Part shown: positions 9,356-19,210 of the stretch, one piece after another
Position numbering within the stretch: position 1 is the stretch's first letter
Layout of the letters: each line of letters begins with the position of its first letter
NCBI RefSeq assembly: GCF_003369915.1
Contig: NC_046677.1
Location: 10,788,001-10,852,000, forward strand
DNA: 64,000 nt
Origin: Drosophila miranda
Taxonomy: Eukaryota > Arthropoda > Insecta > Diptera > Drosophilidae
Direction of reading: 5' to 3'
The notes under the pieces: generated by a model
The model's database searches: none
The model's input: only the letters and a program-made list of their open reading frames with translations
What the model was told of the DNA's origin: nothing
Program-made: the position numbers and the translations under genes

Positions 9356-11797
9356 GATGTACGAAATCAGGGAATATTTTAACAAAATTAACAAAATTTC
9401 TCTAAAAATAGACATAAATTTTTAAAAGTATACCTAAATGACGGATGTTTGTATGGGTTCTGTGGGAAATGATTTTGGAGTACAGAGAGAACCTCAAAGG
9501 ATGAAAATATCCCGGATTTATCAAGCATTTTCTCATAACTCTTTCATGCATCTGTCGTTGATCAATGTATAGATCTATCAGTGATGAATCATTGATCTAT
9601 CATCGATTTATCAAAAGTCTATTATTTTTCCATCATATATCTATTTAAGGATTCATCGTAGACCCATCAAGAACCGCCTGTTCGTGTGGGAATTGTTGGT
9701 ATTTTTTTTCGGGAATTGGATCTAAGAACAAAACGATCACTGATTAATCCATTAATTAGATATTTCATTTGACCTACTCTTTCCTCATTCTAGTTATAAT
9801 TTCTCTGAATCTTCGCCCTGGGGTTCAGGGGATTACTTCCTCTGTAAAGTGACTCTTACGTGACTTTCTTTCCCAAAATATAACTTTATAAACAGCTTAA
9901 AATATACCTTAATTTACTATTTTTACTCAGTGTTTGTCTTGACTCAGATCTAGGTACTTTTTGTATAGAAAATTCACACGCGGGTGCAAAAATACCCAAA
10001 ATAATGGTTATATGATTCGATTTGCAAGCAAAAACCATCGTTAACCTAGTTCCTATGTATAAAAGAACTTTCTGATAAGCTGCAAAAGGTAGATTGGTAG
10101 ATAGAGGTGGTCGGTGCTCCGACCACACCCTTGTCTACGGCGGCGGCGCTTAACCTGATTATTAATAAATGATAATGTGCCTTGAATGTAGACCACATAA
10201 TGATGACGTTGCGTCCCTGTCGTGCTGGCTGCCTGCCTGTCGACATATGTTTTACAGCGTTGCAGCAGCAGCAGCAGCAACCCCCTGGTGGAAAACATGG
10301 GTGCGGTTCCGCTTTCTTGAGGGAGCCACTCAGTCTATTGCCTCCGTCTATCCCACCACGTCGGTGAGTAAGTGGCAAATGTCTGACATAATGCGTAAAT
10401 CCTCCTCACGGAAACCCTTACCCACTTCAAAGGTCTTTAGCACTTTTGTTAAATGAATGTAGGAAACGGATGGGAGGGAAACGGAGAAACAGACGGAAAT
10501 GTGGGGTTCATTTCAAGTTATTTTCCTGAAACACACACGCATGGGTAATTGTTCTTTCATTAGTCATCAGAGGAGGGTTCTCTTTATATGGGGTTTAGGG
10601 GGGTTCCGTGTGTGGTTCCATTTGTATAGGGGTTTCATGTGTGGTTCGGTTTATAGAGCTGCACGCTCCACGTGACTCTTTCGTGTTGTGATTTCTCTCT
10701 CTCTGCCTATAGGATTTTTATGGGTCAGGTCAGTTACAACGAATTGGAATCTAACACCCGCTGACCCAATGACCAATTTATCGGCTAATAGCTAATGTTC
10801 AACACCATGCAAACATTTTGCTGAAACCCCGAGAGGTTGTTTTTGCTGGTAGAACTCTCTTCTGCTGACGTTGTAGATCTGTACTGTTGTTGAGGCGATG
10901 GCAATCGGTGGAGCAGTTTGTTGAACTGCCAACACACGCGAAATCGTAATGCGAGGCTAAATTTGCGAGGATCAGCTAAAATTAGTGGTTAAAAAATGTA
11001 TTTGGGTTTAAGGAATGGTTAATGCTCTAATGGGAGAGGATATAGATAGAATCTGGTGAAAATAATGCTTGGATGAAGAGATTGTTTAAGAATTGGTCAG
11101 TGATCTATTCGCATAGGACACGGGAAACAACCCTCTCATTAGAAATAGCGAGAAAAAGCTGAACAGCTGATGGAAAGGGTTTTATTAAAAAGTGGAAAGA
11201 ATTATGCTAGAATAAATCGAATTTTAATGAGAAATCCTCAAATGTTTCACTAGTACTGGATAGGCAAAAGAATCATCTGGAATTCCCAGTCCTTTGAAAC
11301 CCTATCCAGAAAGAACCCTATCCCCCTTAAATCCATACAGAAGATTTTTTAAATAAATGATAGAGCTTCAAAGATCATCTAAAATCAATAACCAACCACA
11401 AAACTGCCCAAATTTGTATAGAACTTTCTTTAATGAAAGCGTATGGCCATTTCCATTTGAAAACCCTCTCGATCAGGTCGACGTTGCATTCGTTTTTATT
11501 CCGTCATGTGATTTGCAAGCGAATGAAACTCCAATTACGAGTACCAGTGCAATAAACCAGCAAAACTTCTGCTACCCCAAAAACACTACCAAAAAGAAGG
11601 AGAGAAGGAAAAGATTGGGAAAGACACTACGAAGAACTCTGTTGGGTAAGACGTGGTGGGTGTATTTCTCTGGATGAAGAAGTGGGAATAGAGAGAGATT
11701 CTAACAATTGACAAACTTTTATTCCAGATATAGAGGAGAGCTCCAGAGTATATAAAAGAAGTATCGAACAGAAGCGGAAGTTAGTAAGCGGAAGAAA
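9356..11797. other. Intergenic DNA, Ucp4C to the 920-residue gene
   Basis: No supported gene. Noted content: a cluster of short ATCATC/GATC-rich repeats at about 9555-9625, a GCA run at 10262-10280, a GGCGGCGGCG stretch near 10138 and TCTC runs near 10695. A 106-codon frame at 11357-11677 has no motif and was not called. Confidence 0.5.
11751..11756 (+). promoter_or_regulatory. TATA box of the 920-residue secreted protein gene
   Basis: GAGTATATAAAAGAAG places TATAAA 47 bp before the ATG at 11798, leaving room for transcription to start near 11780. A strong TATA box with a very short 5' UTR is typical of highly expressed tissue-specific genes such as eggshell genes. Confidence 0.75.
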
Positions 11798-14560
11798 ATG
11801 GATAAATATTCACAGTGCTGGAAGATTTGGCTGTGGCTTTGGATGGCCTCTGCACTTTATGGTGTTTCAGCAAGTGAGGATCGGACCATCAGGCTTCCTG
11901 CAGCTGAGGAGCCGTCTCTTGGCTTTTCTGGAGCTAAGGATCTGGCCTTACCCATCTCCGTGGCTTCAGCAGTCGTAGATCAAAAGAAGAAACCTCCTCC
12001 AGTGGATCTACTCCATCGATCCAAGAGAACTCTGACCACCATCTGCGTGGAGATCAAGCCAAGTGGACCGCTGGAGGAGCCCTACTACATGTGCAAGGGC
12101 GAGAATTTCGGAACTGAGAACAAACAAAGTTGCGTGGAATTCAAGCCAGGTGGCGCCCAGGGAGAGCTCTACTACATGTGCAAGGGCAACGATTTTGCAA
12201 GTGGAAATGATCAGGGGATACCAGCGAATCAGCCCTCCCAATTTGGGTTTCCTTCCCAGAAGCAGGCGCCACCAGCTGTAGCACCTCTCTATCAACAACA
12301 AGCTGCACCGATTGCCCATACCTTTCCATCGTTTCCCGCCTTTGGAGGCGGGTTATTTCCAAACCAACAGCAGTACGAGGAACCCAGGAGGGAAACGCCA
12401 ACGACGACATATCAGGAGCAGCGTCCGAATCAACAGGGGCCCGAAAATCCCCAGCAGCAGCCCTACAATGCTCAGCAGAAACTCCAAAATCCTCAGCAGC
12501 CGCCACAATATCCGCAAGAGCAGCCCTACAAGCTCCAACAGCAGCCCCAAAATGCTCCTCAGCAGCAGCTCCAATATCCAGAGTACACTCCTCAACAGCC
12601 CCACCAGCCTCAACAGCAATTTGGATACTCTGGCGGCACCATGGCTCCCACTCCGTCTGCATCTCCTGCGCAGTCATATGGCCTGCCAGCAATTTCTCGC
12701 GAAAATCCAGGCAGCCCGCCAGCACTTCAATACGGAGCTCCTGCAGGCCCAGGCCCAACGGCCACGACCACTGCATATAATCCTGCAGCAGCTCAGAAGT
12801 CGGCGGCAGCTGCAAAACCAACGCAGGGACAGCAGCAGTCGATTCCCTCGTACGAAACTCCAGTGGTAGGAAGTCGTCATCAGCCTGGATTGGATGGGGA
12901 TGTGGTGGGGATGCCCAGACTGGGTTTCCAACCGGAGGAATTCAGACAGCAGTATCGCGGTTCCATGGGAGAGCCACCGATGCAGCAGCAGGAGCTGGCA
13001 GAGCCACAAATGGTTTGGTTACCTCCTTCGCCAGTGGCTGAGCAACACGATGATCCCGTAATGAGAAGCTTTTACAAGAGCCTGGCTTCACAACCAACAG
13101 TAAGAGCAGAAGGAGTAACAGTAGGAGCAGCACCACCAACAGTAGGAGCACCACCACCACCGCTAAGGCCACCACATCTCAGCAAAGTGCAACCTGTACC
13201 TCCTATGGAACCGTTAGTGGGTCAAAGCTATCAGCCATCCTACGGCCAATACCCAGAATCTCAGGCTCCGCCAACATTGCCCCCGCCTCCTTCTGCATAT
13301 TCCCGACCAGAAGTGCCTCCATCCACCTTGGAACCCTCAACAAATGGCTACAATTCCTACTGCAATGGATGCAATGTTCCGCCCATACCCCGCCAATGTC
13401 CAGCGGAAACTGGAGTCAGCTACAGCACAATGTGTCCCAGTTTTCAGCCTGTTATTATAGCCATGCCCTGCTACGAACAGCAGCCCACGCATTATCTGGC
13501 CGTGCCAAATATAGTTCCAAACGGAGGCAGGATTCCGAGCACGTATGGAAATGAGATGCCTGGTGGGAGTCCCTATGGATCGTCATTTGGTATGCATCAA
13601 CAGGTGGGAAGTCCGTATGGTACGGCCCAGCAGGTGGGCAGCACATACGGAGTGAATCAGCAGGTGGGCAGCCCCTTCGGAGCGAGTCAGCAGGTAGGAA
13701 GTCCTTTTGGAATGGCAACACAGGTTGGACGTCCTTTTGGACCAAATCAACAGGTTGGAATTCCTTTTGGAGCAAATCAACAGGTTGGCAGTCCTTTTGG
13801 AACGAATCAACAGATGGGTAGCTCCTTCGGCAATCCACTTCAGGTGGGCAGTCCCTTCGGAAATGCTCCACAATCTGGCAGCCCCTTCGGAATGTCACCA
13901 CAGATGGGTAGTAATCCCGGATTCAACATGAATATGGGCGCACAAGTGGGCAGCCCTTTTGTCCCGAATGGCCCCCAAGTTGGTGCAGGCTTCGGAATGG
14001 GTCTGAACCCGTTTGGCCCATTCGGAAGCCTGAATCCGTTTAATCCATTCAACAGAATTCTGGGCGCTGCAGCTCCCACAACACCACAGCCCCAAAAGAA
14101 TGGATTCCAGCGCATTTTCCAGTTTGACAGCTCCTCGACAACAACAGAGGCACCATCCTTGGGCTCAACTGTTCAGCAATCTTCGGAAAAGTCGGGGAAA
14201 CTGAACTTTTCCAGCAGCACACCGACGGCAGCTCCGAGCTCTGCTTCATCGGAGCCTAGCTTGGGGGCTTCCCTCGCGGGCCCTGCCGAAGAGGATGAAC
14301 GCGAGGAGGATGATGAGGGAGAAGACGAAGACCATATGGGGACCACAACTGCATCCACAAGTGAAGCTGATACTTCTGTAGGCGCCTCTCTCGAGGTTAT
14401 ACCCTTGGGGAAGCTCACTGCCAAGGACCTCATGAACAAGGCCGAGGAGAGTCTCAAGACGGACGACGAGAATCCATCGAAGAACGAAAAGCGCAAACGC
14501 CACAATTCCCGAACCAACAAGGGGATTAACCAGAAGCGAAAATATCTCCAGCAACTGTAG
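11798..14560 (+). CDS. Large secreted Gln/Pro/Gly-rich repeat protein, probable eggshell component
   Basis: A 920-residue single-exon protein. Residues 1-26 form a signal peptide (KIWLWLWMASALYGVSA). A cysteine module occurs twice near residues 80-130: CVEIKPSGPLEEPYYMCKG, then CVEFKPGGAQGELYYMCKG. A long Gln/Pro/Tyr-rich region follows (QQPYNAQQ, PQYPQEQPY), then about a dozen copies of a 10-14 residue repeat with core QVGSPFG (roughly 590-750). The C-terminus is acidic (EEDEREEDDEGEDED), then basic. An AATAAA lies at 14583. It has no VM motif and matches no enzyme family I know. Position beside the Vm26 genes, TATA promoter and composition suggest an eggshell or other follicle-cell matrix protein; a mucin-like or cuticle role is the alternative. 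I could not assign it to a named gene. Confidence 0.8.
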   Translation: MDKYSQCWKIWLWLWMASALYGVSASEDRTIRLPAAEEPSLGFSGAKDLALPISVASAVVDQKKKPPPVDLLHRSKRTLTTICVEIKPSGPLEEPYYMCKGENFGTENKQSCVEFKPGGAQGELYYMCKGNDFASGNDQGIPANQPSQFGFPSQKQAPPAVAPLYQQQAAPIAHTFPSFPAFGGGLFPNQQQYEEPRRETPTTTYQEQRPNQQGPENPQQQPYNAQQKLQNPQQPPQYPQEQPYKLQQQPQNAPQQQLQYPEYTPQQPHQPQQQFGYSGGTMAPTPSASPAQSYGLPAISRENPGSPPALQYGAPAGPGPTATTTAYNPAAAQKSAAAAKPTQGQQQSIPSYETPVVGSRHQPGLDGDVVGMPRLGFQPEEFRQQYRGSMGEPPMQQQELAEPQMVWLPPSPVAEQHDDPVMRSFYKSLASQPTVRAEGVTVGAAPPTVGAPPPPLRPPHLSKVQPVPPMEPLVGQSYQPSYGQYPESQAPPTLPPPPSAYSRPEVPPSTLEPSTNGYNSYCNGCNVPPIPRQCPAETGVSYSTMCPSFQPVIIAMPCYEQQPTHYLAVPNIVPNGGRIPSTYGNEMPGGSPYGSSFGMHQQVGSPYGTAQQVGSTYGVNQQVGSPFGASQQVGSPFGMATQVGRPFGPNQQVGIPFGANQQVGSPFGTNQQMGSSFGNPLQVGSPFGNAPQSGSPFGMSPQMGSNPGFNMNMGAQVGSPFVPNGPQVGAGFGMGLNPFGPFGSLNPFNPFNRILGAAAPTTPQPQKNGFQRIFQFDSSSTTTEAPSLGSTVQQSSEKSGKLNFSSSTPTAAPSSASSEPSLGASLAGPAEEDEREEDDEGEDEDHMGTTTASTSEADTSVGASLEVIPLGKLTAKDLMNKAEESLKTDDENPSKNEKRKRHNSRTNKGINQKRKYLQQL

Positions 14561-16291
14561 AATTTTACTGAAATTTTCTATGAATAAAAAATGTAATTTA
14601 TAAATTATGGAGTTTCCATTTTCAAGAGGGTTTTTATTTCCTTTCCAGCTTAATCTTTGCATGGATCTAAACAGGAGGCACATCATACTTTCGTGCCCCA
14701 TAACTTGATGTAGAATTTAATGATGGCACGTAAATATTTCGCTTTAATTAAAAGGAAATTTTCTGAAGGCTGAAGTGGGTTTTTCCTTAGGAATGTTCTG
14801 GAGAGAATATTTAAGTAATTTTTATAGCAATTTTCTAGAATTTTCTTCTTTAATGGAGTTTTAGGAGCAAGCCCACAGACCAGATTGTAATTATAGCCTT
14901 TACCAAACAAAAATTCTTCAACGATAGATAGGAAGTTTGGGAGAGACTTAGGGATTGCTAGGATATGGAAGGAAGACTTCAAGATTAAAGAGTCAATATT
15001 TTTTTTGATATATGTATAAAACATGTATACCTTTCCATCTACCTATCTGTTGTATATCTTATTCCTTATACCTACAAATATCCCATATATTTCCTTGACC
15101 TTAATCATAAACTCATATAATCATCCACTCACATCCACAACATATTACTTTTGTAAATAACTATTTCCCACTCGCATGTCTGTCCATCAATCTTAAATGC
15201 CCAGCGCCGAAAATGTTTAACAAAAGGCCGGTGGATGAATAAGCCAATGGCCAGGCCACTTAAGGAAGTATTTCATAAAGCCACCAGATAATACTTATTC
15301 ACAGTGTATAATGTATGTTTATCTTTCTGGCTTTTTCCGATATACGTATACTTCCGTTTTGCTATGGCTATGCCTCATGGCTTATGGCTTATGGCGGTGG
15401 CTCGCCCGTTTATGGTTTACCGACAGCTACGCTCCACGGATCAAACAGGAACCAAACCCCAACTCCAGCTGGCGATTAGCAATTTCGAGCACGTAACAGA
15501 ACAATTTAAATAAACCATAAAGAAAAAGTAAAGTAAAGAAAACGAAAATAAATGAAAATACAAGTAAATAATGCTTAGAGTCAATGCGCTGCAGAAACTC
15601 TTGAATGTGAGCAAGAGGTTGTTGGATCTTGACTCGAGTCTGGGCTTGGGATTGGGAACGGGAACACTGATGGAGCACAGCTGTGTATCTCGCATTGGAG
15701 GGGGCTTTGGCTTCTATTATTAAGTGGGTTACACTTTTCGGCGGCTTGCGAAATATGAGATATACAAGGGAACTTCCTCATGCCAATCGTACCCACATTT
15801 TCTGCAAAAAGTATGCAAAGGTAATAAGGAATATCAGATGCTCTAAGAGGCAATACAAACTAAAGAAAACTACTTTTTAAGTTGTGCAATAAGACATCTA
15901 ATTATATAAAATAAATATCTACAAATTTGGAGTATAAAAGGTTTAATAAGATAGATTCTTGTCCCTGAATTTCTGTTTATCTGATAGGGGATATTTAAAT
16001 TTCAGATGCTGTTCAGATTTTATAAGACATTATTGGTTTTATGGAGCATTTTCTCAAAGTCTAAAAAGAGGAAATCCATTCCGTCATTTGCCTTTACCGC
16101 TCACAAATCTACCATTCAAACAGATATACCCTCACTGAAGGGCAGGGCATCCTCTACTGCTGACCTTGCAATAATATGCCCTGCAGTTCTACCTCTCTCC
16201 AAATGGAATCGTACCCGCTGGCACTAGTTGCAGTTGGCAGTTCGCGACGCGAGGTTAAAGTTACACTCGGGGGCTTCCAAATCGATTCAAA
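14561..16291. other. Intergenic DNA
   Basis: AT-rich with no supported gene. ORFs near 15300-15880 are short, overlap on both strands and lack motifs. The first 30 bp contain the polyadenylation signal of the upstream gene. Confidence 0.5.
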
Positions 16292-17560
16292 ATGTTGAGG
16301 AGATCAACTATTCTAGTGGTGCTCTGCTGTGCCCTAAGCCTCTCCAGTGGGATTCAGGAGTTGGATCCCATCCCATCCAATAGGATTGCTGGTCCAGGCG
16401 AACCCATGTACTATCTGATGGCAGATGCTGGCTCATCGGTGGGTCCCAACGATGCACTGAAGCGCACAAATCGCTCGCTTCTCAAATGGTGGGACGATCT
16501 TTTCCGTCAAAACAATTGTTGCAACAACAACAACAATGTCCTGTATCCACCTCTGGCCCCTGTTGCACCTGTTGTCCAACCCCAAACGAATTGCAATGGC
16601 AATGGCCTGCAGTTGCAGGATCTGGATCCCTTTAAGCAAATGAAATTGTTTAAGAAGATCCCCGATCTATTTGGCAATCCGATCGGAAATTGTGGGGGAC
16701 TGTGCGGTGGCAATTGCGGACAGCCGGTGTTGCAGCCGCAGGTAAACTATTTGGCGCCTCAGCCAACTCCTGGTTATGGTGGGGATGATTATGCCAAGCC
16801 GAATCCTGAGTATAATGGTCCTGGCGACGGCGATGCGGGTTATGTGGCTCCAGTGGTGGCTCCTCCGGTTACGTATGATGCTCCAGCGCCACCTCCTTCC
16901 AGCTATGAGGCGCCTGCTCCTAGCTATGTTGATCCCGCTCCCCCTGCACCCGTCTACGATGCTCCTGCACCGCCTGCTCCTAGCTATGAAGCTCCTACTC
17001 CCAGCTACGAACAGCCTGCATCCGCACCAGAGGCCTATAGCAAAGTGGAAGACTATTCCCCGCCTGCCAGCTCTTATCCTGCCGCACAACCACCGCAGAT
17101 TGTCTATCAACCCATCATCTATGTCTCTGCACCACCAGCATCCAGGACAGACGTTGCCACAAAGGTGCAAGTAGATGAACAGAGCTACAACAATCAGCCA
17201 GCAGCTCCTGTCTATGAAGCGCCAGCGGCTCCTGTCTATGAAGCCCCACCAACCGCATACGCACCACCGCCGCCGCCACAACCTTCTGCCACGCCCTGCG
17301 GTAGTTATCTGCCTCTTTGGGGCGTTCCTGTCTATAACTATGGGGCGCAAGCAGCGGCTCCTCCTGCACCACCTGCATACGCCCCTGCGCCAGTGGCACC
17401 TCCGGCCTATGCACCTGCCCCTCAATCACCTGGCTATGCAACGCCCAGCTGTGAGACGCCCATACGACTCTCGTTGATCGATCAACCGTATCGCGTGGCA
17501 CCAGAACTCTTTGAAGAATACAACTACCGTCTGGGTTTGGCCGCACAGAATCGATTATAG
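16292..17560 (+). CDS. Secreted Pro/Ala/Tyr-rich protein, candidate eggshell structural protein
   Basis: A 422-residue single-exon protein with signal peptide MLRRSTILVVLCCALSLSSG. A cysteine/asparagine-rich part (NNCCNNNNN near residue 75; GGLCGGNCG near 135) is followed by degenerate repeats of SYEAPAP and VYDAPAPPAP (about 190-250) and later VYEAPAAP, then AYAPAPVAPP (about 360-390). The tyrosine-in-AP-rich-repeat style resembles the SYSAPAAP repeats of Vm26Ab and suits dityrosine cross-linking of the vitelline membrane. No CPKNYLFSC-type VM motif is present. Candidates by location include palisade (psd) or another 26A follicle-cell protein, but I cannot confirm identity from sequence. AATAAA at 17593 ends the transcript. 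Confidence 0.8.
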   Translation: MLRRSTILVVLCCALSLSSGIQELDPIPSNRIAGPGEPMYYLMADAGSSVGPNDALKRTNRSLLKWWDDLFRQNNCCNNNNNVLYPPLAPVAPVVQPQTNCNGNGLQLQDLDPFKQMKLFKKIPDLFGNPIGNCGGLCGGNCGQPVLQPQVNYLAPQPTPGYGGDDYAKPNPEYNGPGDGDAGYVAPVVAPPVTYDAPAPPPSSYEAPAPSYVDPAPPAPVYDAPAPPAPSYEAPTPSYEQPASAPEAYSKVEDYSPPASSYPAAQPPQIVYQPIIYVSAPPASRTDVATKVQVDEQSYNNQPAAPVYEAPAAPVYEAPPTAYAPPPPPQPSATPCGSYLPLWGVPVYNYGAQAAAPPAPPAYAPAPVAPPAYAPAPQSPGYATPSCETPIRLSLIDQPYRVAPELFEEYNYRLGLAAQNRL

Positions 17561-18066
17561 TCCATAGATCTCTATTTCCTGACAATCCTGTAAATAAAAT
17601 GCATCTAACGATTTGTGGATTGATTGGTTATACTTTATTTTGTTAGGGGGGGGGAGGAATAGCATTGACAATTGCTAAGGGAACAATTGTTGATCAAATA
17701 TGTGGCATAGATATGTCATGTAGGCTTATTTGCTTTGAGATATGTTTTGTGGACTGATTATTGATTGATTTATTAGCTTAAAAGACTGTTCATAGCTCGA
17801 CATGATTATTGATTGATGAATTATTGTGTAAAGAGATTGTGATTGGTTCTAGCGATTGAGGGACTTTTGAATGATCATATATTTATTTCTTTTAGTTAAA
17901 GAACATTTCGTCATAGAAAAATGTTTCTAAAAACTTAAGGAATGGTCTTAAGAGTCTCTATTGCCTTTACTTATAAAAGATTTAGCAATAGAAAAACATA
18001 TATACCTTTTTGAAATCGCCAGAAAAGTCTTAAAAGTTGCTATATTTCATCTTTTATTTATTTATT

Positions 18067-18242
18067 GGGTTGGGTCTATCTCTCTGTTATTATCACATTT
18101 CACAGAAGCCGCCCTGACGCCCCGCATGAAGAAGGAAACTCTCTGCTGTTTATCTTTTGTGCAATTTGTTCTGGAATTTGAATTTGAAAATGAAAACAAG
18201 GGAACAGAACACCAAGAGGCGGGGCAGGCAAGCGACCAACTG
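18067..18242 (+). repeat. Long inverted repeat, left arm
   Basis: The arm runs from GGGTTGGGTCTATCTCTCTG to GGCAAGCGACCAACTG. Its reverse complement is at 19035-19210 with about two differences (for example CAGAAGCCGCC against CAGAACCCGCC, and AACAAGGG against AACAAAGG). The spacer is about 790 bp. A transcript through both arms would form a hairpin with a stem of about 176 bp. Confidence 0.95.
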
Positions 18243-19034
18243 CCTGCACATTTACAGAACGATTTGTTATTCCAAATGGAATCAGCATTCGTTTGCACTT
18301 TCATATCCGTTCATTTACTATCGTCATCATATCAATTTTTATAAGAAGTATAGACGATTTGGGGGTTCCATTAGGGGAAGTACTTCTCTATTGGATAAGA
18401 AATTATGTTGTATACGTGGATGGGAATAAAGTTTGTGTATGGTGTGAGAGGCCCAAAGTCTTTGGAACTACTACCCAAACCCTCCGAGGAGTTTTAAGAA
18501 AAGTAAGTAAGTACTATATACTTTTTATATTGGACATATATATTTATACTGATAAAATGTAATCTTATTTTCAAGACATAAATAATATTAGATACTCGTC
18601 GTCATATTATTTTTAGATCTTTAAGTCGTCTCTGATGCTTAAGTATTATCAAAATATAACCTTTATGAACAAACGACAGAAGAGAAAATATACTTCAATT
18701 CGTTTGAAATATATTTAAGGCCATGGCACTTTAATTGTCTTCTTTTACTGTAATTTTCTCTTGGTTTCTCAGATATATGTTTATTTTCTGTTTGGTTTTC
18801 CAGATACACATTTATTTGTACACACGTTTCCCCTGCCTACGAACGATCATCGGATCGGCGTATCTGCAAAACCGATCCATAGCCGCCGAGTGTTTGTACA
18901 GTTGTGTGCAAGCGAGCAGCGATTTCCGTTCGACTTATCAACATGTGGCATACCAGAGATCGACTGAAAGTATGTGGCAGCAGCTATCGCATGTGTGGAA
19001 GAATATGATCGGGGGAAAAAACCCGGGAGTAAGT

Positions 19035-19210
19035 CAGTTGGTCGCTTGCCTGCCCCGCCTCTTGGTGTTCTGTTCCTTTGTTTTCATTTTCAAATTCAAA
19101 TTCCAGAACAAATTGCACAAAAGATAAACAGCAGAGAGTTTCCTTCTTCATGCGGGGCGTCAGGGCGGGTTCTGTGAAATGTGATAATAACAGAGAGATA
19201 GACCCAACCC
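19035..19210 (-). repeat. Long inverted repeat, right arm
   Basis: Reverse complement of the arm at 18067-18242, starting CAGTTGGTCGCTTGCCTGCC and ending ATAGACCCAACCC. Homology stops abruptly on both sides, in CCCATTCCCC on the right and AAGT on the left. No target-site duplication was recognised, so this looks like an inverted segmental duplication rather than a typed transposon. Confidence 0.95.

Noticed and set aside
11357-11677. 106-codon plus ORF before the 920-residue gene
   Set aside because: No signal peptide, no domain, basic low-complexity end; the TATA box lies after it and serves the next gene.
12141-12821. Long minus-strand frames opposite the 920-residue gene
   Set aside because: Shadows of the Pro/Gln-rich coding strand, with no independent features.
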